DNA of 64,000 nucleotides from CBDEFX01 sp965237635 (lineage in GTDB: Bacteria > Chloroflexota > Dehalococcoidia > Lucifugimonadales > CAUZJF01). Shown here piece by piece: positions 34,735-42,481 of this stretch. The stretch spans positions 310,001 to 374,000 of the forward strand of contig CBDEFX010000002.1 of the NCBI GenBank assembly GCA_965237635.1, given 5' to 3'. The position numbers were made by a program, and so were the translations under genes. The notes under the pieces are model-generated. The model made no database searches. It was not told the DNA's origin and was given only the letters and a program-made list of their open reading frames with translations. Positions within the stretch are counted from its first letter, which is position 1. Each line of letters starts with the position of its first letter.

Positions 34735-35008
34735 GTGTCAACTGAAGTATTGGACAGGACGTTTGCGGCGCTGGCAGACCCGACGCGGCGGGCCATTTTG
34801 GACCGGCTCGCGTCCGAGAAGCGGGCGGTAGGGGTGATGGAGTTGGCCGCGCCGTTCGCGTTGACTCTTCCCGCGGTCTCGAAGCACCTGAAGGTGCTGG
34901 AGAAGGCTGGGCTGATCAGCAAGGGGAGGGAGGCCCAATGGCGCCCGTGCAGGTTGGAGACGAAGAATTTGAAGGAGGTGGCTGACTGGATAGAGCACTA
35001 CAGGAAGC
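34735..35008 (+). pseudogene. ArsR-family regulator, C-terminus cut by IS21 copy B
   Basis: From the GTG at 34735 it reads FAALADPTRRAILDRLASEK, MELAAPFALTLPAVSKHLKV (recognition helix), LEKAGLISKGREAQWRPCRL and ADWIEHYRK. The typical end with WEGQLDALxxYL is missing because IS21 starts at 35009; the stop codon comes from the IS. The DNA-binding domain is complete, so some function may remain. Upstream a TTGACA-17-TACTTT promoter and the AT-rich TTAGTTAATTAG lie between it and the divergent RND exporter. This arrangement suggests that it repressed the exporter. Confidence 0.85.
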
Positions 35009-35131
35009 TGTAAAGGGCGGAGTAATAATGGACCGGTGAGGCGGAGTCGAGCGTTGAGGAGTGGCGCTTGAAAACTGGACCACCCGCCGCCTTCTATAGA
35101 GTTGGAGGCAACTCGATGGAAGGTGTGAAGG

Positions 35132-36631
35132 ATGTACAAGGTGGATCTGTACGTGCGAGTGCGCCGGGCCTGCATGGTGGAGGGGATGAGCACGCGGGAG
35201 GCTGCCCGAGTGTTCGGTCTGCACCGGGATACGGTGCGCAAGATGCTGGAGTACTCGGTGCCTCCCGGTTACCGTCGGGAGTCACCGCCCCGCCGCCCCA
35301 AGCTGGACCCGTACCGCGGGGTGATCGACCGGATACTGGAGGATGACCGCAGTCTTCCGAAGAAGCAGCGCCACACCGCGAAGCGGATCTACGAGCGTCT
35401 GAGAGCTGAGCACAGGTTCAGTGGCAAGTACACGATAGTCAAAGACTACGTGCGCGAGCGGCGGCGGCGGACGCGTGAGATGTACGTTCCGCTGTCTCAC
35501 CCTCCCGGTCACGCCCAGTGCGACTTCGGCCAGGCCAAGGCGGTGATCGGCGGAGTGGAGCAGACCATCCACTACTTCGTGCTGGACCTTCCCCACAGCG
35601 ACGCATGCTTCGTCAAAGCCTGCCCCGCAGAGACGACCGAGGCGTTCTGCGACGGTCACGTCTCGGCGTTCTCGTTCCTGGGCGGCGTGCCCCGGAGCAT
35701 CCTGTACGACAACATGAGGCTGGCGGCGGCCAGGATCCTGGGAGACGGTCGAAGGAAGCGTACCCGCGTCTTCTCGGAGCTGGTGTCGCACTACCTGTTC
35801 GAGGATCGGTTCGGCCGGCCCGGCAAGGGTAACGACAAGGGCAAGGTCGAGGGGCTGGTGGGATATGCTCGCCGGAACTTCCTGGTGCCTGTGCCGTCGT
35901 TCCCGAGCTTCGATGCCCTCAACGCCTACCTGGAGGAGCGGTGCCTGGAACGGCTGGGGAGACAGCTGCGTGGACACAACGAGACGATAGGCCAGCGGAT
36001 GGAGCGTGACCTGGAGACCCTGCTGGCGCTCCCCGCCGTGCCCTACGATGCCAGCGACAAGCACGTGAGCCGTGTCAGCTCCCTGTCCCTGGTGCGGTAC
36101 CGGACCAACGACTATTCGGTGCCCGTGGCCTACGGTCACAGGGAGGTGGTGGTGCGCGGCTATGTGGGCGAGGTGGTGATCAGCAACGGGGCAGAGGTGA
36201 TAGCCCGGCATCCTCGCTCATACGAACGCGACGACTTCGTGTTCGACCCCATCCACTACCTGCCGCTGCTGGAGCGCAAGACGGGAGCGCTGGACCAGGC
36301 TGCTCCTTTGGCCGGGTGGGAGTTGCCGGATGAGTTCGGAGTGCTGAGGCGTCTGCTGGAGTCGAGGATGGGCAGGCGCGGCAAGCGGGAGTTCGTACAG
36401 GTGCTGCGGCTGATGGAGAACTTCCGGACGCAGGAGGTGTACGAGGGTGTGCGCGATGCCCTCAGGCTCGGGGCCATAAGCTTCGACGCCATCAAACACC
36501 TGGTGCTGTGCAGGATAGAGGGTCGTCCCCAGAGACTCGACCTGGAGCTGTACCCCTACCTGCCCAGGGTTACCGTGACGAAGACGTCGGCCAGCGACTA
36601 CATGGCGCTCATGTCTGGGAGCAGGCGGTGA
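35132..36631 (+). CDS. istA: IS21 transposase IstA, copy B
   Basis: It is a complete 499-residue IstA with HTH and DDE core (CDFGQAK, LYDNMRL, KGKVEGLVGY). Its protein is identical to copy A, which indicates recent spread or gene conversion. Confidence 0.95.
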   Translation: MYKVDLYVRVRRACMVEGMSTREAARVFGLHRDTVRKMLEYSVPPGYRRESPPRRPKLDPYRGVIDRILEDDRSLPKKQRHTAKRIYERLRAEHRFSGKYTIVKDYVRERRRRTREMYVPLSHPPGHAQCDFGQAKAVIGGVEQTIHYFVLDLPHSDACFVKACPAETTEAFCDGHVSAFSFLGGVPRSILYDNMRLAAARILGDGRRKRTRVFSELVSHYLFEDRFGRPGKGNDKGKVEGLVGYARRNFLVPVPSFPSFDALNAYLEERCLERLGRQLRGHNETIGQRMERDLETLLALPAVPYDASDKHVSRVSSLSLVRYRTNDYSVPVAYGHREVVVRGYVGEVVISNGAEVIARHPRSYERDDFVFDPIHYLPLLERKTGALDQAAPLAGWELPDEFGVLRRLLESRMGRRGKREFVQVLRLMENFRTQEVYEGVRDALRLGAISFDAIKHLVLCRIEGRPQRLDLELYPYLPRVTVTKTSASDYMALMSGSRR

Positions 36632-37410
36632 GCGAGCGATCGACGGTGCTGTTGGAGCACCACCTCAAGGAGCTGAAGCTGCCTACCTTCCTGAGAGAGT
36701 ACGGCAAGGTGGCCGGCCAGTGCGCTGCCGAGGGCGTCGACCATCCAGGCTACCTGCTGAGGCTCTCTGAGCTTGAGATGATAGACCGCCATCACCGCAT
36801 GGTGGACCGCAGGATCAAGGCTGCACGCTTCCCTGCCACCAAGAGCCTCGACACCTTCGACTTCCTGGCCATGCCGTCGGTGAACAAGCACCTGGTCATG
36901 CAGCTTGCACGCTGCGAGTACGTAGACCGGCGGGAGAACGTCATCGCTATCGGCAACAGCGGCACCGGCAAGACCCATGTCGCCCTCGGCCTGGGGCTCG
37001 CCGCCTGCCAGAGGGGGCTGTCGGTCGGCTTCACCACCGCCGCCTCGCTGGTCCACGAGCTGATCGAGGCCAGGGACGAGCGACGACTACTCAACCTTCA
37101 GAAGAAGCTGGCCCGCCTCAAGCTGCTCATCATCGACGAGCTTGGCTTCGTCCCACTCTCCAAGACCGGCGCGGAGCTCCTCTTCGAGGTCTTCAGTCAG
37201 AGATACGAGAAAGGTTCGGTTCTGGTCACCACCAACCTGCCCTTTGACGAGTGGACCGAGGTCTTCGGCTCTGAGAGGCTGACCGGCGCCCTGCTGGACC
37301 GTCTCACTCACCGCGTTCACATCCTGGAGATGAACGGGGAGAGCTACCGCCTCAAGCAGAGTAGGCAAGCCGCTCCCGTGCGCGCTGCCAGCGACCCTGC
37401 TGACGCATAG
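36628..37410 (+). CDS. istB: IS21 helper ATPase IstB, copy B
   Basis: It has a GTG start overlapping the istA stop, is 260 residues long, and carries Walker A GNSGTGKT and Walker B LLIIDELG. It is identical to copy A. Confidence 0.94.
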   Translation: MSERSTVLLEHHLKELKLPTFLREYGKVAGQCAAEGVDHPGYLLRLSELEMIDRHHRMVDRRIKAARFPATKSLDTFDFLAMPSVNKHLVMQLARCEYVDRRENVIAIGNSGTGKTHVALGLGLAACQRGLSVGFTTAASLVHELIEARDERRLLNLQKKLARLKLLIIDELGFVPLSKTGAELLFEVFSQRYEKGSVLVTTNLPFDEWTEVFGSERLTGALLDRLTHRVHILEMNGESYRLKQSRQAAPVRAASDPADA

Positions 37411-37716
37411 ACCCGCCACATTCACTCCAGCTAACGGATCCTCCTGACGCCCGCCGCATGGTGACATTTATGCTGAACACCAACGTCCCGGTGGTACACT
37501 TTTACTCCGCCGCATGGCCTAATATCCCTCCGCCCTTGACACAGTTTCGACATGTCATGCTGAGGACTCTGCGACGAAGCATCTGGTGCTGTGTCCGCGT
37601 CTGGTGTCGCTCGGGGGAGGCCACCCCTCCCCAGATTCTTCACCCGCCTCCGGCGGGCAAATCACCGGTAACCAACGACTAAGTGGCAGTAGCAATGAAT
37701 CTGATAGACTGAACCC

Positions 37717-38466
37717 ATGCGTCGTGTCAGATACGCGGCCGTCGTCCTATTCATAGCCACCGTGCCCGTTTTTCTGATAGCCACCAACGCTCGGTGGGTC
37801 ATAAACGCCCCCGTGCTCTATAGCTATGGGTTCGACAAATACGACGTCCCTACCCGGACGGGAATCGACCGAAGCGAGCTGATACTTGCGGCCGGACAGG
37901 TCCGGGAATACTTCAACAATGACGAAGAGTTACTCGACGTAAGGGTACGCTTTCGGGACGGTGTGCGCCGGAGCATCTACAACGACCGAGAGGTCCTTCA
38001 CATGAGGGACGTCAAGGGACTGGTCAGAGGGGTGTACTGGGTCCAATGGCTGACCGCCGCGTACCTCGCAGCCTTCTCCGTCATCGGACTCGTTGCTGCG
38101 CGAAGGAGGTTCCTGCCAAGGCTGAGCCGGTATGTCGGCCTTGGTGGGGCTGGGACTATCGGCCTGGTGTTGGCGGTGGGGCTCGCCTCGCTGGTTGGAT
38201 TCGAGAAGCTATTCCTGGCTTTTCACCTCGTGAGCTTCAGCAATGACCTCTGGCAAGCAGACTTCAGCCAGGGCGATTTCTACCTGACCGCCATGTTTCC
38301 AGAAGGGTTCTTCTTCGACGCCACCATGTGGATAGCCGGCTCCACCGTGGCAAAGGCTTTGGTTCTGGCGCTGGTCGGTCTGGGGCTACCGCGGTGGCTG
38401 CGGAGAAGGCTGCCAACGGAGGCCTCGAGGCCGATCGCCGAAGCTCAGGCCCTTCGAGAGGCGTAG
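37717..38466 (+). CDS. TIGR01906/DUF1461-like integral membrane protein
   Basis: The 249-residue protein has a first helix at about 7-24, an extracytoplasmic region with GFDKYDVPTRTGIDRSELIL, RSIYNDREVLHMRDVKGLVR, then helices at about 112-130, 143-163 and near the end. The motif FSQGDFYLTAMFPEGFFFDA between the third and fourth helices is the family hallmark. The function is unknown in all members that I know of. It is a native gene just right of IS21 copy B. A hairpin followed by TCATTTTC at 38532 probably ends its transcript. Confidence 0.85.
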   Translation: MRRVRYAAVVLFIATVPVFLIATNARWVINAPVLYSYGFDKYDVPTRTGIDRSELILAAGQVREYFNNDEELLDVRVRFRDGVRRSIYNDREVLHMRDVKGLVRGVYWVQWLTAAYLAAFSVIGLVAARRRFLPRLSRYVGLGGAGTIGLVLAVGLASLVGFEKLFLAFHLVSFSNDLWQADFSQGDFYLTAMFPEGFFFDATMWIAGSTVAKALVLALVGLGLPRWLRRRLPTEASRPIAEAQALREA

Positions 38467-38531
38467 GCCGCTCACGACCAATCCCCGCCCCCTCGACAGT
38501 AGCGAACCTTAGTGCTATACTTACTCTGCGG

Positions 38532-38552
38532 GACAGACCCCAACGGTCTGTC
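38532..38552 (+). terminator. Possible intrinsic terminator after the TIGR01906-like gene
   Basis: GACAGACC and GGTCTGTC form a perfect 8-bp stem around CCAAC, followed by TCATTTTCTTT. A TATACT-like -10 just upstream means that it could instead be a short attenuated transcript. Confidence 0.5.
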
Positions 38553-38600
38553 TCATTTTCTTTGCCCCGCTGTCCAGCGGAGCACCAAAATCCGTAGCTG

Positions 38601-38630
38601 AATGAGACAGAATGAGACAGAATGAGACAC
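38601..38630. repeat. Tandem repeat, three copies of AATGAGACAG
   Basis: The 10-bp unit occurs three times in a row, with the last base changed in the third unit. GTCTCATT in the hairpin region at 38549-38556 is its inverse, so the two could pair. Confidence 0.8.
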
Positions 38631-38665
38631 TTTTTCCAGACGCTGACCCGCCCCGTATACCCCGA

Positions 38666-38700
38666 TACGTCCCGATGCGGCATCGGGACGTATCGAGGGG
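38666..38700. repeat. Dispersed hairpin repeat, family B
   Basis: TCCCGATGCGGCATCGGGA followed by CGTATCGAGGGG, the same module as at 7485 and 23641. Confidence 0.7.
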
Positions 38701-38746
38701 CGTCCGCATCACCGACAACCAACTCGCGGCCCCTTCCCTAATATGT

Positions 38747-38766
38747 AGGGGCGCACGGCGTGCGCC
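38747..38766. repeat. Dispersed hairpin repeat, family C
   Basis: TAGGGGCGCACGGCGTGCGC is a hairpin of the same type as at 3601 and 26803, 20 bp before the methyltransferase fragment. Confidence 0.65.
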
Positions 38767-38787
38767 CGCCTCGTCCAGCAGAACACC

Positions 38788-38973
38788 ATGAATAGAATGC
38801 ACGAGGCAAACCGCAAGGGCTGGGACGCCGTGTCACCGCACTGGCAGGCGATGATCAAGGAGCGCGTCGATTGGCGCAAATGCGCGACCGACCCGACCAT
38901 CGCCCTGAACCATCAAGAGCTGGAACACCTGGAAGACTTGTCTGGGAAAGACCGTTCCCATGCCCGACGATAG
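38788..38973 (+). pseudogene. SAM-dependent methyltransferase, N-terminal fragment
   Basis: The fragment reads MHEANRKGWDAVSPHWQAMI, VDWRKCATDPTIAL and NHQELEHLEDLSGK, the start of a class I methyltransferase whose next segment would be the SAM motif (VCVVGSGDN type). The frame ends at 38973 instead, and nothing after it continues the domain. The rest has been deleted, probably together with the 39.0-39.3 kb decay. Confidence 0.65.
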
Positions 38974-39282
38974 CTTGATACCCGGAAGGGTCGCAGAAAA
39001 GGTGGCCCTGAACGGCTCGGTACTGTCTACCGTACAAAATGGTGGGCCTAGTTGGACGGTAGGCAGTACCATTTTCGAGATGTGGCTGGGGGCTCTGTGA
39101 GCCTTGGCACAGCGATCCTTACGGGGGAGTTCGAGCCTCTTCGGGTGGGCCTAGAGAGACCGTACTACGAACTTTCGAGTTTATTGTGGACCTGTGAATT
39201 CTGGTCAACGTCATCACAGAACAGCCCCCTAGCAGCCAACGTGACCGGGTCCCCGAGAAATGTAGTGACCCGCGAAGCCAGA
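38974..39282. other. Decayed region with an inverted repeat
   Basis: No intact gene is visible. GGTACTGTCTACCGT (39019-39033) and ACGGTAGGCAGTACC (39056-39070) form a 15-bp inverted repeat with one mismatch and a 22-bp loop. The first arm recurs exactly at 51670-51684, next to IS630 copy B, so it may be an end of an unrecognised mobile element. Confidence 0.5.
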
Positions 39283-39692
39283 CTATCCAGACGAGAAGGT
39301 TTCGTCTGACATTCCCAAATGACCAGAACAGACCATCCGTCCTTCCTTATCGACGATCTGGCCTATGGTGGACTGCCGCGCTTGCGACTGGACGTTGGAC
39401 CATCGGGCCTCGACCGGCACCCAGAAGATGTTCTGAGCACGGTACTCGTCGGGGGCCTCGGGGTCGGCCCCTTGATCCTGCTCGTCCTCCAGCTGAGCGT
39501 AGGCTTCCTCGAAGGCGTCGGAGATGTACTTGAGGAAGATGAGGCCGAGGACAACGTGCTTGTACTCGGCGGCGTCCATGCTACCGCGCAGGGCATCCGC
39601 CACAGCTCCGACTCGTAGCCGGTAGTAGCGGTGTTGCCGTCCGGCTTGGCCTTGGTCCTGGAGTTCGAGCGTCTTCGCCGTGCTGTAGTCAC
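39283..39692 (-). pseudogene. hsdM: Type I restriction-modification methyltransferase HsdM, 5' fragment with a frameshift
   Basis: The GTG at 39692 starts MTTARRRRSN…GYESELWRM. The frame then changes at about 39602 to ADALRGSMDAAEYKHVVLGL, IFLKYISDAFEEAYAQLEDE and QARQSTIGQIVDK, the HsdM N-terminal domain. The expected WRMADALRG would need a second TGGCGGA unit, so a 7-bp slippage deletion explains the shift. After IVDK the similarity ends and a stop follows at 39283. The methylase catalytic domain, hsdS and hsdR are absent. It lies 5 bp after the HAD gene. Confidence 0.8.
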
Positions 39693-39697
39693 TGTGT

Positions 39698-40540
39698 TTA
39701 GTCCTTCGTCACGAGCTTACTGAGTGTCTCGCGGGCCGCCACGTGGCTGATGTTTGCTTTGACGACCTTGTCCAGCTCGCTGCCCTCAGTGTAGTTGGCC
39801 GGAACGACGGCGTGGACTCTTCCTTCCTCCCGGAATCGCTCAGCCTCTTCACGTGCACCCTTCGTGTGAGGTCTGAAGACCGCGACGGACAGCCCACCCT
39901 GGTCCTTTACCAGCCTAAAGCATGGAACATCGGTCGATCCATCGCCGATGTAGATTATGTTCTCGAACGGAACCGGACGGTCTTTCATCTCGACGAACTC
40001 ATTGATCTTTGTGTCGTCGCTCGGGTCGTGCGAGCCCTTGTTGATTCTGAACAGATGCTGGGTCTTGGTCGTATAGTTGACAGCCAACGCCGGCCAGAAC
40101 GCGACACCGTGTTGATCGAACATGAACCTACAGGCGTATATCTTTGTGAACTTCGAGGCAATAGACGTCCCTTCGATGATCTCGGCATTGCCGGATGAGA
40201 CGATGTAGTGCTCGATGCAAACACCCCTTTCTTTCCCGTACCCGTCGATCCGGTCGAACCAACCTTCAACGCCGTCGAAGAGCGTGATTGCCCCTCCGCG
40301 TTCGCGGAAGTCCCGTAGCCGCACTGGAATCCCCGCCTCGCCCGCCTTTTTGAACATTAGGTGCATGTACATGAGGACACCGTCGCCCTGATGTATCTCA
40401 GAAAGGCGGTTGACTTCGGCCCAGAAGTCCTTCGGCTTCATTCCAACGTCAGGAATGAACTGAGGCTCCTGGGCGTTGCCAGGTGCGAGGGTGCCATCGA
40501 AGTCGTATGCAATGGCCATAGGTGTGTGCTTCTGCGGCAT
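39698..40540 (-). CDS. HAD-superfamily phosphatase
   Basis: The 280-residue protein has motif I MAIAYDFDGTLAPGN (Asp13, Asp15), motif II HYIVSSGNAEIIEGT, a Lys in RINKGSHD, and motif IV NIIYIGDGSTDVPCFRLVKD. These are the four catalytic parts of a Mg2+-dependent HAD phosphatase. It overlaps the stop of the GIY-YIG gene by one base (TAATG) and is followed by the hsdM remnant. Such HAD proteins accompany restriction or toxin loci in several genomes, but the substrate is unknown. Confidence 0.88.
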   Translation of the reverse strand: MPQKHTPMAIAYDFDGTLAPGNAQEPQFIPDVGMKPKDFWAEVNRLSEIHQGDGVLMYMHLMFKKAGEAGIPVRLRDFRERGGAITLFDGVEGWFDRIDGYGKERGVCIEHYIVSSGNAEIIEGTSIASKFTKIYACRFMFDQHGVAFWPALAVNYTTKTQHLFRINKGSHDPSDDTKINEFVEMKDRPVPFENIIYIGDGSTDVPCFRLVKDQGGLSVAVFRPHTKGAREEAERFREEGRVHAVVPANYTEGSELDKVVKANISHVAARETLSKLVTKD

Positions 40541-40842
40541 TAGTCCTTCCAGCCACCGCTACGGGTCTGATTGTGCTGAGGGTTCCTTCCGGCATGATTG
40601 CACCGATAGGCCGCGAGCCTGCCGGCCTCCCAGCGACGGGCAGCCGATCGCGACATCGCCCGTGTTTCAACCTTTATCCTGCCTCGTTTGCCGTCCTGTC
40701 GGTGCTCGCTGGCTCGTCGACTGGCGTTGTTGGTAACCCCAACGTAGTTGACGCGCCCGTATCTGCCCCGCAGCGTGTACCCGCGCGCCGAGCGTCGACC
40801 ACCGGATGTCCTACGACCGTAACTTCGTCCATATCTCGCCAT
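40540..40842 (-). CDS. Small GIY-YIG nuclease-like protein
   Basis: The ATG at 40842 with AAGGAAG in front gives 100 residues. After a basic, Gly/Arg/Ser-rich N-terminus (MARYGRSYGRRTSGGRRSAR), the pattern YTLRGRYGRVNYVGVTNN matches the GIY…YIG strands. An Arg in SRRASEHR, a Glu in RRWEAGRL and an Asn in GRNPQHNQT follow, in the order of the GIY-YIG catalytic residues. It would be a minimal nuclease or a DNA-binding relative. The stop is fused with the HAD start, so the pair is coupled. A longer frame upstream (to 41208) overlaps HigA-ImmA in another frame and is not credible. Confidence 0.7.
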   Translation of the reverse strand: MARYGRSYGRRTSGGRRSARGYTLRGRYGRVNYVGVTNNASRRASEHRQDGKRGRIKVETRAMSRSAARRWEAGRLAAYRCNHAGRNPQHNQTRSGGWKD

Positions 40843-40897
40843 GTCTACTTCCTTCCTAAGGGCTATCGTTTCTTCGCCTTGGTGGCTCATCGCCATC

Positions 40898-42154
40898 TCA
40901 AGCTGACAATTCAGCAGTCTCGAACTGCCGCCGCACCTCGCCGGTACCGACGAACTGCGACAGGAGCCGGTAGTTGCCGCGCTCGTGCCGGACTTTGCCG
41001 GCGACAATCGCCGGGTGAACCTTCGCCTCCCACGCGACATCGATGACCGCCATAGGAGTCGGGCTACTGAGTAGGTCCGCCTCCTCCCAGACGGACGGGG
41101 GTATGAGGGCGTCTCCAGCCCACTGATCGGCCTTGCCTTCCTTAGAACTCCGGTCACCTGCCTCGATGTCGCGAAGGGTGTGGTCGTCAACGAACGCCTC
41201 GTCCTCATCGTTGCCGTCTAAGTGGAGGCCTACATGAGCCAACTCGTGGAGCAAGGTGAACCAGAAGTTGTCTATCCGGTCGTATCGTAGTGTTAGCCCG
41301 ATGACTGGCCTGCCGTCGACGAGTCGCAGCGCAGCGCCGTCGAGGTGTGTCCTGGGGAGGTGAGGTAGATACTCGAGCCCGATACCGCGCCGTGCCAGAA
41401 AGTCCCTGGCGCGGGTCGGGCCGTCTTCGGACATGCTGAGTTGGGCAAGGGAGCGCAAGAACTCCTGGGTCACGGTGCCAGGTTCGTATACGACATCGAG
41501 GGGATTGGAGCGTGAACGGGCCATCACCCCCCAACACCATGCCCTGAGCGCGTAGTCATCGGTCTTGGCGTTGATTCGGATGTGATCGTTCTTACGGTAG
41601 AGGACAGTTGCAGCCTTACGACCACCCGCACGCTCGATCAGGTTGCGTACCAACTCTTCGGCGCAATCGGCTAGGTCAGGCACCTTGGGAATCCAGGCCC
41701 GATGCGCCATCTCCTTCAGCGGGAACCTGCTCCACTCGATGTCGGCTAGCGAGTCGTCCAAGACGGCGCCCGGCTCTTTAAGCAGCACATCGGCCGGTAT
41801 CCCCAGGTGCTGGTGCAGGGCGCGCGCCATCGACATGGTTATGTCCCGCTTGCCGGAGAGCACCTCGGAGACTTTCGAACGACTCCCGATGATCGGGATC
41901 AGGTCCCGCCGGGCCAGCCCCAGCCTGTCCATGTTGAACTCGATCGCGCCGACCGCAGTCGGAAAGTCCATAGGAGTGGTCTTGGACTCGTACAACTCGA
42001 CGAGATCGACGAGCACGTCAAGCTCGACACTCTCGGGAGCATCTGGACCATATTCCTGTCCCTCTGGGCCCGACAGTGCATCCATGAGCTCGTCGATCCG
42101 CGCCAGCGCTGCTTCGTAGTCTCCTTCAGTGCGGATTGCCTTGATCGTGGCCAC
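40898..42154 (-). CDS. HigA-type antitoxin fused to an ImmA/IrrE metallopeptidase
   Basis: The 418-residue protein has an N-terminal part resembling HigA (FPTAVGAIEFNMDRLGLARR, SRSKVSEVLSGKRDITMSMA; HTH at about 72-125, Xre type). A C-terminal ImmA/IrrE domain holds the zinc motif FWFTLLHELAHVGLHLDG (HELAH at 303-307) and a downstream acidic residue in KEGKADQWAGDALIP. It directly follows the HigB gene (2-bp gap). The HTH should repress the operon and neutralise the toxin. The peptidase domain could cleave a repressor or regulate antitoxin turnover, which is an inference from ImmA family biology. Confidence 0.9.
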   Translation of the reverse strand: MATIKAIRTEGDYEAALARIDELMDALSGPEGQEYGPDAPESVELDVLVDLVELYESKTTPMDFPTAVGAIEFNMDRLGLARRDLIPIIGSRSKVSEVLSGKRDITMSMARALHQHLGIPADVLLKEPGAVLDDSLADIEWSRFPLKEMAHRAWIPKVPDLADCAEELVRNLIERAGGRKAATVLYRKNDHIRINAKTDDYALRAWCWGVMARSRSNPLDVVYEPGTVTQEFLRSLAQLSMSEDGPTRARDFLARRGIGLEYLPHLPRTHLDGAALRLVDGRPVIGLTLRYDRIDNFWFTLLHELAHVGLHLDGNDEDEAFVDDHTLRDIEAGDRSSKEGKADQWAGDALIPPSVWEEADLLSSPTPMAVIDVAWEAKVHPAIVAGKVRHERGNYRLLSQFVGTGEVRRQFETAELSA

Positions 42155-42156
42155 GC

Positions 42157-42450
42157 CTACACCTCCTCAGCGTTTATGCGGTTGTACTCCGCATGGGTCC
42201 CAATGAACCGTATGTAAACAATCCGTCCGGGGTAGAACACCCTCACCACCATTCGATAGCGGTTGCCCTTGATTCGGAAGACAACACGGTCAAAGCCGAC
42301 GATACTGGCTCGCGGGTATCGCGCTCGTACCTCGGCGGGCGAAGCCCACTCTTCTCTCCTGGTCTGCTCGTGCCAGGAATCGAGCGCCTCCTTGGCGTCG
42401 GGATGCCGTTCCCAGAACTCTCGAAGTGTGCGCTTCGCAATGATCCTCAC
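42157..42450 (-). CDS. HigB-type toxin (mRNA interferase of the RelE/HigB fold)
   Basis: The 97-residue protein reads MRIIAKRTLREFWERHPDAK, ALDSWHEQTRREEW, IVGFDRVVFRIKGNRYRMVV, FYPGRIVYIRFIGTHAEYNR. FRIKGNRYRLVV and IRFIGTHxEYD are the core motifs of HigB. The family cleaves mRNA at the ribosome. Toxin first and antitoxin second is the usual hig order. A promoter is probably in the AT-rich AACTGTTCCCACTTCTAATA stretch just upstream (42460-42480). Confidence 0.92.
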   Translation of the reverse strand: MRIIAKRTLREFWERHPDAKEALDSWHEQTRREEWASPAEVRARYPRASIVGFDRVVFRIKGNRYRMVVRVFYPGRIVYIRFIGTHAEYNRINAEEV

Positions 42451-42481
42451 AAGTAAAGCTAACTGTTCCCACTTCTAATAA

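Larger units (their letters stand above)
35009..37543 (+). mobile_element. IS21-family insertion sequence, copy B (2535 bp)
   Basis: It has the same termini as copy A in opposite orientation: TGTAAAGGGCGGAG at 35009 and …CCCTTGACACA ending at 37543. The flanks are GAAGC and GTTTC, not a direct duplication. GTTTC equals the reverse complement of the flank right of copy A. Confidence 0.92.

Noticed and set aside
38601..38630. CRISPR array
   Set aside because: Units of 10 bp without spacers are a simple tandem repeat.
40843..41208. Extension of the GIY-YIG frame upstream of 40842
   Set aside because: It overlaps the HigA-ImmA gene in another frame and lacks similarity; the ATG at 40842 has a good SD.
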